DNA of 64,000 nt, taken from positions 455,654-519,653 of the forward strand of contig VWZS01002872.1 in NCBI GenBank assembly GCA_013397075.1. The letters are read 5' to 3'. Shown here piece by piece: positions 35,801 through 45,800 of the stretch; within the stretch, counting starts at the first letter, position 1, and each line of letters opens with the position of its first letter. Under the pieces are notes generated by a model. That model had not been told where the DNA came from. It saw only the letters and a list, made by a program, of their open reading frames with translations, and searched no databases. The translations under genes and the position numbers were made by a program. The stretch is from Rhabdornis inornatus. Taxonomy: Eukaryota; Chordata; Aves; Passeriformes; Rhabdornithidae.

Positions 35801-36354
35801 AATCCCGCATCCCAGATTTGGTACAGATACTTGTATTTCAGCCTGCGGCAAAAAGGTATGTTTCCATTTTCAGTCAAAACAAAGAAATTTGGGATTGAAA
35901 TCCTGTGAGAACTCGGGTGCACTGATAATCCATGCTGTGTGCTCAGCCTAGACTGCTGACCCCACCACAGGCTCTTTCCCTTTGTTAGACATCAGGAAAT
36001 CTGAACCCCCTGGTGAAACCTGGCAGCACTGGGTCCCACCATGCAGGCAGCCCATCCACCTCCCTCTTCCCATCCTCCTTCCTGGTCAGGGTGTACTGGG
36101 CACCACCACCTCACCGTGGTTTCTCACTTGGTGCTTGCAACAGTCAGGGTGGCAGGACCAGGCAGCTCCTGCGAGAGGATAAATTGGGAACGGCCAGAGG
36201 CTGTCTGCCAGCCTGGGAGTGAGATCCACAGTCAAGTTTTACAAGGGCAACAGTGGGAACTTGGAATATTCTCCCTCCCTTGGTTCTGTGCCCAAACACA
36301 CACGGTATTTGGGGCTGTTCTACTAAATGTCACCCAAGGGACCTATTCCTTAAA

Positions 36355-36418
36355 TTTTTTATTCTTTAAAGATACCATATCTTTAAACTCATTATTTTTT
36401 ATTCTTTAAAGATACCAT
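36355..36418. repeat. Short direct repeat, 40-bp spacing
   Basis: 'ttttttattctttaaagata' plus ccat occurs at 36355 and again at 36395. The second copy abuts the terminal tail of the CR1 copy that starts at about 36421. Confidence 0.85.
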
Positions 36419-36420
36419 AA

Positions 36421-36605
36421 AGTCATGGAACCACAGATTGGTTGGGGTTAGAAGGGACCTTAAAGCTCATTTTGTTCCACCCCCTCCCATGGGCAAGGAC
36501 ACCTCCCACTATCCCAGGGTGCTCCAAGCCTTGTCCAACCCAGCCTTGAACACTTCCAGGGATCAGCCACAGCCTCTCTGGGCAACCTGTGCCAGGGCCT
36601 CACCA
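36421..36605 (-). mobile_element. CR1 LINE 3'-end fragment
   Basis: Reverse-strand CR1: 'gtcatggaaccacagattgg', 'ttggggttagaagggacctt', 'ggacacctcccactatccca' and 'gggtgctccaagccttgtcc', then 'aacacttccagggatcagcc'. Confidence 0.93.
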
Positions 36606-37429
36606 CAGATCCAGATACATGGATCTATAATTAACAATTAATTTCCCACATCCTTTAAGATAAATTTAGCAGACTTTGGCACCTGGTTCCAGTTTGATGG
36701 TGACATTGCAGGGCAAAGCTTTGCGAGAGTGACAAACCAGCATGGACCTCACCTCAGCCGTGCTCTTTGTACAGAAACCTCCATCTGTGACCTGCTGAGC
36801 TTTGCATCAGAGGATGGCACCAGGCCAGGTTTGTTCTTAATATGGAACATTTACTGAGTGTGCTGCTCATGGAGGAGCAGGAACAGCAGTGCTGGGACTG
36901 GGAGTAGGGAAAATCAGGACACTTGGGGCCGTAACACTTCCCAGTACTCTGTCCCACCCCATCACTCACCTGTGAAGCACAGCACATACTGGAATCCTTT
37001 CCAGAACTCACCTTCCTCTGCCTCCTTCTCCATGCAGTGTGGCCAGGTGCTCAGCGGGATGGATTTCCACGACCTGGCACCCAGTGCATTTGTTTTCCAA
37101 TGTTAAGGCGTGGTTGGAAACCAGCTGTGTTAAGAGAGAACACTGGGAGTCACCGGGAGTTAACTGATACCAGCAAGGTGATGGGTCCATACAACTGCAA
37201 GCAGGAGTGGTGACGTTTATTTGCAGAGTGCTCTGTTGTGGTTTGGCTGTGGCTGGCTCCACACGGGGCTTTGGTGGGGAGATGAATGTGGCTAGGTCCA
37301 GAGCAGCACACACAGCTATTCCTGCCACAGCAAACAGTACCTCAATGGAGGAGCTGCTGCGATCCTCAGCAGCCTGGGCAGCAAGTTCCAACCTGGGATG
37401 TCCTGGGGACTGAGACAGCTGGAAGGTGG
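36606..37429. other. Non-genic sequence between two CR1 copies
   Basis: Unique-looking. The part from 37340 may already be diverged CR1. No exon is recognised. Confidence 0.45.
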
Positions 37430-37955
37430 GGAAACTGGTGAATGAGAGGCTGGACATGTGTTCACAGCCCAGAAAGTCATTTGTGTCCTGGGCTGCATCT
37501 TCAGCTCCATTCAGGTGAGACCCCACCTACAGGGCTGCCTCCAGATCTGGGGTCCTTGGCTTAAGAAGGACATGGAGCTGCTGGAACAACTCCGGAGGAG
37601 GCCACAGAGATGAGGGCTGGAGCCCCTCTGCTCTGAAGCCAGGCTGAGAGAGCTGGGGGGGTTCATGGAGAAGGCACTGGGGAGACCTCAGAGCCCCTTG
37701 CAGGGCCTAAAGAGGCTCCAGGAGAGCTGGAGAGGGACTGGGGACAAGGCATGGAGGGACAGGACACAGGGAATGGCTTCCCACTGCCACTGGGCAGGGA
37801 TAGATGGGATATTGGGAAGGAATTGTTCTGTGGGAGGGTGGAGAGGCCCTGGCACAGGGTGCCCAGAGAAGCTGTGGCTGCCCCTGGATCCCTGGAAGTG
37901 TCCAAGGATGGGGCTTGGAGCAACCTGGGCTAGTGGAAGGTGTCCCTGCCCATAT
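37430..37955 (+). mobile_element. CR1 LINE fragment (about 525 bp)
   Basis: Starts upstream of the usual 3' end: 'cacagcccagaaagtcattt', 'gtgtcctgggctgcatc' and 'tgcctccagatctggggtcc'. It continues 'ctggagcccctctgctctga', 'gagccccttgcagggcctaa', 'gatgggatattgggaaggaa', 'gctgtggctgcccctggatc' and 'gtggaaggtgtccctgccca'. The extreme 3' tail is missing. Same subtype as 46487-46860 and 62508-63026. Confidence 0.94.
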
Positions 37956-39205
37956 GTGCAGACCAAATTAAACTTCTTCATGACAAGCACATTTGCATCT
38001 TCAAATGTTCTTTGAAGCCTGAGACAGCAAAGTGCACACTCAGCTTTGAGCATGTGGTTTATGATCTATGGCATTAAGCTAGGCCTTGAGGGAATACTGA
38101 TATAAAAACATTGTCTTAACACATTATCTGTTGTGGCTTTTTTTCCTTCCCACCAAAAAATGCTATTTTATCCATAGTATAAATGTTCATAAAGGATTCT
38201 TGGTTTCAACAGAAGATAGCCTCCAAAATTCTTGAGTTAGAATAAACTTGTAGATAGTCACATGTTTGTTTCTGTTTTGGTTTTTCAATGAAAGTGAGTT
38301 TGGTTAAAAAAAAAAACAGTTCTTTTCCTTTGTAAGTGGAAATAAAATAATACACTGCCACTTCCTCATGAATTTGTTTCTTTGTATTTTCAGTTCCTGT
38401 TTTCATAACATTTTATTTTTCAGGTCGCTTTGGGAACAGAAGGCTTCCCTGTGTCCCAGGAATTTTCTTGGGATGGAAAGAGCTGTTTCCTGCCTGCTCA
38501 GCACATGGGTTTGGAGAACCTCAAGCCAAAAAATCCTAGACACACCAAAGTCATCCAGAGCTTTCTGATGGTGCTAATGTTACCTGGACTCTCATCTCCT
38601 CCAGCCCAAGTGTCTTTGTGGTTGGGAAATTGCAATCTTGCTCTAAAATCTGTGCTGTCCAGCCTGCTTGCACATGGGAAGTGGTTTTGCCCACAGTGTA
38701 CAGAGCAGAGCAGTGTGTGGTTTCCCAGGAAGACTGGGATCCTGAGCAAAGGCTCCTGGACACGAGCCTCAGGCCAACAGAGTTTTGCTCAGCAGAGCTG
38801 CATCTTCTGTGGGCATCTGGGCAGGGGATGGAAATTGTGGGCACCCTGCAGCAGCCCCTCGATTCAGCAGCATGAACCCGATCACACACCTTTCAATTAT
38901 ACAGCAATGCTATTCATAAGCTCCACAGGTAAACATGTCACTGCACAGGGTGGCACAGAGCTCCTACAGATGACAGAGAACTAATTAACTTAGTAATTGC
39001 ATGTTCTGGGATAGCCCTGGAACTTCCATGCTGTTTTGGATGGCTGGGATGGGTCTTGCTTGTGTTCTCACCTCCTGTTTGAGGGGAGAAAGGCTTTCAC
39101 TGCCTTCAGTGGGGCAGGCTTGGAGCATCTCACCTCTGTGGCCATTGCAGCAGCTCCTCAGCCATCCCCTATAGCCAGAACTAAGGAAAGAAAAAGTGTC
39201 CCAGG

Positions 39206-39225
39206 CAAAAAAAAAAAAAAAGAAA

Positions 39226-39259
<34 letters not shown>
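39206..39259. repeat. A-rich homopolymer run
   Basis: Two A runs separated by gaaac; about 50 bp in total. The overlapping minus-strand frames are poly-Phe artefacts. Confidence 0.9.
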
Positions 39260-39261
<2 letters not shown>

Positions 39262-42207
39262 TGAGGAGAAAATAAAAAGGAAAAAAGCCTCAAAACAAAC
39301 AAAAAAAGACCCAAACAAAACACCCCCATGTCTCAGACTCAGAGAGCAAACTTTGTGAAGCACAAACCTGGATCCTGGATTCATGTCTGAAAAAGTGAGC
39401 AACTCCCTTTGGACAGGAGAAAATATACAAAAAAGATACTTCAGAATTGATGTCAACAAGCTCCTGATTTTGGGGAGGAAATTCAGTGTCACAATTCAGG
39501 TTTATTTCTATGAATTCATACGATGTGAGCAGAATACCACTGAGGCATGGCTCCTTTGGCAATGGTAATGAACACATTCCAATTAAGCTGCATGGAAGTA
39601 CTCTGGTTTTCCCCTGCTGTGATTCTGGACCTGGGCCTACCTCCAAGTGAAAGGAGAAGACCTGTTTGTCCACCCAGACAGGTGCATACTTTGCTTCACT
39701 GCTCCCAGAAGCAAAAACCAATACACTGATCTGCATTTTTATGCCATTAGTGATGAAATGACAAGGACAAAGAGACAAAAAACCCTCCAAAAGTACAGAT
39801 TGTTCTGCAGCATTATCTCTTGGTGCTCCACAGCATGTGGAAGAGTAGAATGTCAGCTGCCTCCAAGGGAAGCTGGGAAATGCATCCCCCTGTAGTGTCC
39901 ACTGCTGCCTCAAATCCTGCTTCTTCCCACCTCCCAGATGAGCACTACTCATACCTACCCCAGCCCAGATGGGATTTTAAAGGACTCACATCTCCAGGAT
40001 GTGGGAGAGTCAGTACCAAACCCAGGTAGGGATGGTGTGTGCAGGTGTTAGGGTGGTGTCAGTGTGTCCAGTGGGACCCAGGTGGTGACAATGTCTCTGT
40101 GCTGGGCCACTGGTGAGGACAGTGGTGAGTCCTGGGGTCAGTTCTGGGCTCCTCATGACAGGAAGGACAGGCCCCTGGTCCTTCCCTCTTCCTCTCCCAG
40201 GCAAGGGGAGGAGGTCCCATACTGTTTCCTGCAGCCAAATGATCCAAGCTACTGTGTGCCAGAGCAGCTCCTGCAGAAAAGCTTTGCAGGGCCAGTGAGA
40301 CCCTCCCAGGGGCAGAGGTCTGTGCAGAGGTGTGGGCAACCAGCTCCCAGCCGCAGACATGGTCCGAGCTCCCAGCTGCAGACATTGTCCCAGCTCCACC
40401 CCAAAGACCAGCACCTGGCTTTGGGTCATGGCTCCGTCTCTCTTGATGGAACAGGGCTGCTAGGAAGGGAGAACAAATTCTTAAGGAAAGGGGAGGCCTT
40501 TTCCACTTCTGGGGTCAAATAAAAGGGCATCAAGAGTTGCAAGGCTCCATGCTGAGGAGCATCAGGGACGCAGATGTAGCTTTCTGTACACAGCCCTGAT
40601 CCAACACTGAATTCACTCTGTGACTTCCAAAAAGGCACTTAGTTTTCCACCAGTTGTGCCTTCCCTCTGCCTTGCCTCAGGCTCTGAGCATCAGTAGGTG
40701 AAACATGCAAAGGGAAGGACCACCCTGCAGCTCCTGCCTCTTTGGGATGTCAATGCCTGTGGATGCCCAACAACGACAAACACCGTGGGAGCCTCTGCAC
40801 TTACCAACCCACTTCTTCCTTAACCTGGGAGAGTGGGATTGGTTTTAACTTGAGGCAGATGACAAGCAAAGGAGAGAGGAGATGGGAGAAGTGCCTTTTA
40901 AAAAGTTCCTTTGTCGCTCGCCTGCACATGCCATGGCGGTGCCTGCACTGATGTCAGTGCGGTGCTGGTTGATTTGCACCAGCTGAGGGGCTGGCACAGG
41001 ATCCTCCCGTCCACAGTGGCTCTGACGTGGGGCAGGAGGGTTTGTGCTGGGATATTCCTGCCCGTGCCACACTGGCTGCTGCAAGGCGAGGAATGAGGAA
41101 CCTCTGTGGAGCCACAGCCAACACATGTGGCTGCCCACAGAGCCCCTCCTGCACCCTGGTACCAAGTGACGGGGGGCTGCTGATCCCTGATCCCTCCATG
41201 CCAAGGGAAGAGCAGTGAGGTGGCTGCTGCAGGGGCATCAGCATGGGGAGCCTCACCTTGCCAAGGGGTACCAGACTGGCACCTTGCTGCCAGTGTTTAT
41301 GCCAGCTGTGATACAGCTATGAGCTCTTGCTTCCATCCCTGCTCCTCTCCAGGTGTTCTTCCCTCAGTGGAGGCTGCAGGACCAGACCTAGGCATCCAGC
41401 CCTATAGCTCTGGGGTTTCATCACCCTGGGGAGGTGATGCCTTGGCACGCCCAAGCTTATCTTGCTGCCTTCCAGAGCAATGAATCCCAAAGAGCATTTT
41501 TGACTTATACTTTGCTCCCACACATGTGATTTGTGTTAATGTAATGCTGCACAGCACGGAAAGCATCCCACTAAACATTCCTGGGAAAGAACCCTTGGAA
41601 TCAGGGTTGGTTTGGGAGACGGATGGATGATGGAATGCTACACACCAAGCCCAAGAAGGACAAGTGACATGCGGTCAGCAGCAGTCATCTTTACTATGGA
41701 CCACAGGAGATCAGAAAAGTAACCTTGTTAACAGGAGACCTAGTGGCTAACAAAATGTCATGCTGTAGGACGTACTAGAGAAGCACAATCACCAGAACAA
41801 AACGGAAAACGGCACCCAGGGGGACAGGGAAGCCCAGGGGGTTGCAGGAGATGCCCTATAGCAAATCTCTAGCATGGTAGTGACACATCTGCGAGTGCAG
41901 GGGGCTGACTGCATGGGTTCCTTTAGTCTTGGACACAAGTCAAAGAGTCTTCACCTTTACCCAGCTCCAGTGGCTCTGGCACAATGATTATTGACTTTTT
42001 TTCAGAATAAAAATACTAATATAATTTTGTTCCACAAACTGTTTGCAAGAATCATTTCTCCAGGTGCAGTGAAAGGAGGGCAGATAGGAAAACACCCTTC
42101 CCAGGGTTGTCCTTGTGGCTCTTGCCCCCTCCTCACTGACACCACAGCCCTCCCCAGCAATCTTCTGTGGCTTTGCCTTCAGTGAGTCCCAAACAAGGCT
42201 TTTCAAA

Positions 42208-42290
42208 AAAAAAAGAAAGGGGAAAAAAAAGTATTGCTGCTTCTTCTTGTAATATTTTTCCTCTCTCTCTCTCTCTCCCCCCTCTTCCTC
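42208..42290. repeat. A-rich then CT-rich simple tracts
   Basis: Two A8-A10 runs are followed by (CT)n and CCCCCC tracts, on the 3' side of the ANKFN1-like stop codon. Confidence 0.8.
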
Positions 42291-42419
42291 CTTAAAAATG
42301 TTTACTTTCAAAAATTCCATTCCTGCAGAGATTCCTCCTGAGCTCTGAGGTCTCTGGACTCCACCCTCCTCCAGTCAGAAAAACTGAGTCTCCATGTCTC
42401 TTTGGTTAAAAAAAAAAAA

Positions 42420-42447
42420 NNNNNNNNNNNNNNNNNNNNNNNNNNNN
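42420..42447. other. Assembly gap (28 N) inside an A-run
   Basis: Twelve or more A residues precede the N run and five follow it, so the gap is a homopolymer that was not resolved. It lies in the 3'UTR region of the ANKFN1-like gene. Confidence 0.95.
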
Positions 42448-42587
42448 AAAAATAGCACAAACAAATAACACACAACCCAATATGATCCCATTCCACCCTG
42501 CGGACGCCTGATGAGAGGGTGTCTGTGGAAGAAGGAAGCATCAGAGATGAGCTGTCTGCTCTCTGGAAGCCGAGGTCTCTGCTCCTC
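42448..42587 (-). other. Start of the 3'UTR of the ANKFN1-like gene
   Basis: This is sequence directly 3' of the TGA on the minus strand, running into a 28-N gap. I found no AATAAA or ATTAAA on the minus strand between 41500 and 42588. A minus-strand AATAAA lies at about 39499-39504, 3 kb downstream, but nothing else supports it. The UTR end is therefore not placed. Confidence 0.5.
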
Positions 42588-42875
42588 TCATACGGTGGTC
42601 GCCGGCCCGTACTGGAGCACCAGAGGGGAGGTCTCCTTGATGCGGACGTAGAACCGCCCCTCAGGCTGGCTGGTGTGGAGGGACAGAGGCAAGAAGTCAT
42701 CGGGGAGCCACTGCTCGCTCTCGTCAGCAGCGAACACCAGTCCGAAGTGCTCCAGCTGCTCCTCGCCGTAGCAGACAGCGGCCGAGCTGCCGAGCACGTC
42801 CTGCGAGATGCCGTTCATCTCCAGCACCACCAACTTCACCACCTCCCTGGCAGGTGTCTGGCTGGTGATGTGCAG
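42588..42875 (-). CDS. ANKFN1-like last coding exon: RA-like domain and stop (residues 1036-1130)
   Basis: The exon opens LHITSQTPAREVVKLVVLEM and continues GEEQLEHFGLVFAADESEQW, LPDDFLPLSL and PEGRFYVRIK. It ends SPLVLQYGPATTV then TGA. The T-x-A-x-E-V-V helix after a beta strand, and the later RFYVRIK strand, fit a Ras-association/ubiquitin-like fold, as described for long Ankfn1/Nmf9 isoforms. Acceptor is ctctccacag. GTPase binding is not shown by sequence alone. Confidence 0.9.
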   Translation of the reverse strand: MHITSQTPAREVVKLVVLEMNGISQDVLGSSAAVCYGEEQLEHFGLVFAADESEQWLPDDFLPLSLHTSQPEGRFYVRIKETSPLVLQYGPATTV

Positions 42876-45800
42876 CTGTGGAGAGAGAGAGGCGGGAGAG
42901 ATGGATGGTAAGGGGGAGGAATGAGGAGGAACAGGGCCAGAGGTAGCACATGGCATGGAGGAATGTTGAGGGTGGAGGAATGGCTGCCCCAGTGGTGCCC
43001 GTGAGCAGGTGGCAGCAGCCTGGCACAGAGCCATGGGCACACCGTGCCCAGGGAATGCCCAAGGGGGTGCCCCAGCATGCCAGGGCTCAAACTGATGGAC
43101 TGCTTTCCTGCATCCACTCCTCCCTCCAAGCCCTTGACAGTCAACCCTTCTACATGTCACCTACAGCTCTGCTGAGGCTGCCCCACCATCTCATCACCTG
43201 TAGCTGGAGACGGACAGTCCTTGTCCTGCTCCTGGTATCATGGAGGGATCTGTGTGAAATCCCTCCTGTGAGCAGGGTCCACACCCTCAGACCAGCTGGA
43301 CCACAACAGCTTTGCCAAACTACAACTGAAAGCTCTTCAGAACATGGCGCTAAATTTCATTCCACGCACAAGCTTGGGGTTCTCCCACCAACAGCTACCC
43401 TGGCTGTCTGCTCCCCTGGGGACAGCCCTGTGAATCTCAAATCCCGTCAAGAAAATGAGCTCATCAGGGCCCTGTCTGCTAACACCAGGAGCTGCTGCTT
43501 GGCTTCAAAAACCCAAAGGCAGGACATCCATCCTCACCCAGGCAAGGCAACGTTTCCTTTGGCATATCTGTGAAGGCTTGCGGAGCACCAGGAGTGCTGC
43601 CCCGGCAGGGTGGTCCCAGCCCTGGGCCCACGTGAGCACTGCCAGCCCTGAACAGTCGTGGCAGGGCTCAGCTGATTTACACCAGCCGAGGAGCCGTGCC
43701 TTTGAACTCGCCTTTCTTCGAGGAGAACATCGTAAAACGCTTTCAAGCAGGCGTGTGCAGAGCTTTGCAACTTCAAAAGCCACATGGGCAGCCCGCCAAG
43801 AACCAAAGTGCTGCGTCTCAGTTCCACAGAAATCTATGGACATTCCTCAAACGGAAAATAATCTGGTGAGGCAGAATTGTCTCTGCTAGGATGTCCCAGC
43901 TGGGTGCAGAGACACTGGCTATCAAACCTCCCCAGCAATAAACCAATCCGCCTGTTGGCTCTGTTCTGCCTCTGCCATTCCCTTAGGGTTGCTTTCAACC
44001 CAAACCAGTCCATGATTTAATGATTTTCTGCTCCATCATCCTCAGTCCTGGGCACCAGGAATGTCTTGGAAGGGAAATTTCAACATGGAAACAATCTCCA
44101 TGGCTGGGACCAAAGGAGGCCACAAAGCCAGAGGGGGACCTGCCCAAGATGTGTGTCCTGGCTATGTCCTCTGTGGAGGATCCCACCTGGAGCAGGTATG
44201 AGTGATCAGAGCTGGGGGGTCAGCTTTTGGCAGCAAAGCCCTCATGGAGAGGAGTCGGGTCACACATCTGCTCCAGCATAGTCTGAAGGAGCATGGAAGG
44301 AGCTCTGCCTGCTGCCCCAGCTGGAACTGGAGTGGGCTCTGCCACTGGAGTTGCCACAGGCTGGAGACAAAAGGCTCCTGATCTCCCTTCCCTAATGGGG
44401 AAGGCTGGAGCAGAGATCACACACCTGGGAAGGGGAGGCTGTAGGAGGAGTACGGCCATACCAGGGGTGATGGCTGAATTTTGGCCTGGAAGGATGATGT
44501 GTTTGAACACCAGGATATGGCAAGGAGGTGGCAAGGATGTGGCAAGGTCATTACAATGTGTCCTTTGCTCTGCCTGCCCACACTGGGTGGCAGCAACCTA
44601 CCGTCACCTGCTGAACCACAGACCAAGAGCTGAACTTCAGCCCCACCGCCTTGTCCCCAAAATTCACTGAGCGTGGCCCTGGCTCACTCCTTCTGCAGCA
44701 GTAGCCATCACTCCTGCAGAAACACCCTGTCCTACCAGGAGCCTCATCACTATAGCAGGGACAGAGGGAGTCAGGGCAGGAGTGCTGTGGGCCTCCAGGC
44801 GACCTCACCCCTGGGATGGTGGAGGACGGGGGGGGCAGTGCTAGGTATGGGGCACATAAGCCCTGCTGCCTCTGTCCCCATCCTGCCAGCCCTGTCCCTC
44901 CGGGCACGGCAGAGCCACTCCGCCACCTGTTACAGGCTCTGGTACCTTGACACTGGTCTCTTTGGAGAGTCCCGTTTCATACTGAGGGCAGACCCTCAAG
45001 GTGACAGAGCCCAGCTTCTTCCCTTGGTCGGCCAAACCCCCGGGCTGCTCTGGCTGCTGTTCCGCCAAGTTCTGAGTCCATTCATCTGAGCGCGTCTGGC
45101 AGATGGGCTCAGAGCCCTGCCCACCCCGGTGGCGCTCGGGGCTGGCTGTCGAGCCAGTCCCCAGCCTGAGCTGGCTGCAGGGGCCCGTGGTCCTGCTCTC
45201 TGTCGGGGAGCTGTCCACGGAGCCGGGGCAGGACTTTCTCGGGGCGGGGCAGTGGGGCTTGGGGAAGTCCAGGCTGCTGGTGCGGACGCAGTACGCCTGT
45301 CGCTTCTCCGTGATGCGCAGCAGCTCGATCTGCCGGCTGGGCAGGACAAAGTCACTGTCATAGAGTGCGGGTGGTGGCCGCGGCTCCTCGGGCGGTGGCG
45401 GCACTGGCGATAGGGTCTTGAGCTCGTGGCTCTGCAGGACATCGGGGGCACTGTCTCGTAAGGGGCGGGCCACCCTCCGGCTGCAGCACTCTGGCCCCGA
45501 GGAGGAGTACACCAGGTCGAGCTCCTTTGGGCTCTGTGCCCGGCTGGAGTCGTAGTCGCTGTCGGTGGCCAGGAACACCTCCGAGGAGCCTTCCTCATCT
45601 GACAGCCCGTGTGAGTCTGTGAGGGGTGAGAGAAGCAAAGAGGGGCTCAGCCTGAGTGTGGATGACCCTCGCTGAGGTGGAATCCAAGGAAGCCTGTGAG
45701 GCTTAGCCCCTTGTCACACACCTGAGCTGCGCTCACCACAGCACAGGCAGAGCAGGTCCTGCCCCAGCTGAGCCTGACTGCCCTGCCCATCCTCCTGGCC

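Larger units (their letters stand above)
31791..36420. other. Non-genic DNA with a long inverted repeat and AT-rich blocks
   Basis: The inverted repeat at 32686-32848 is listed separately. Around 35115-35290 a unique block has cacgtgctttcaattaacat and atacatgcaaatgggag. 34985-35060 is AT-rich. No gene is supported. Confidence 0.45.
37956..42419. other. 3' flank of the ANKFN1-like gene, non-genic
   Basis: AT-rich sequence at 38040-38430, an A-rich run at 39206-39259, and a CT-rich/A-rich pair of tracts at 42208-42290. A possible CR1 scrap at 40128-40172 (ggtcagttctgggctcctca) is too short to call firmly. Distal 3'UTR of the minus-strand gene may reach into the right end of this stretch. Confidence 0.45.

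Noticed and set aside
39499..39504. Minus-strand AATAAA as the poly(A) signal of the ANKFN1-like gene
   Set aside because: It is 3 kb beyond the stop, with no supporting downstream element strong enough and several low-complexity tracts between.
39290..39952. 220-codon minus-strand open frame 3' of the ANKFN1-like gene
   Set aside because: It ends near poly-Phe from an A/T run and has no recognisable domain or splice structure.
40128..40172. Possible CR1 scrap on the + strand
   Set aside because: Only about 45 bp resemble CR1 (ggtcagttctgggctcctca); too short to call.
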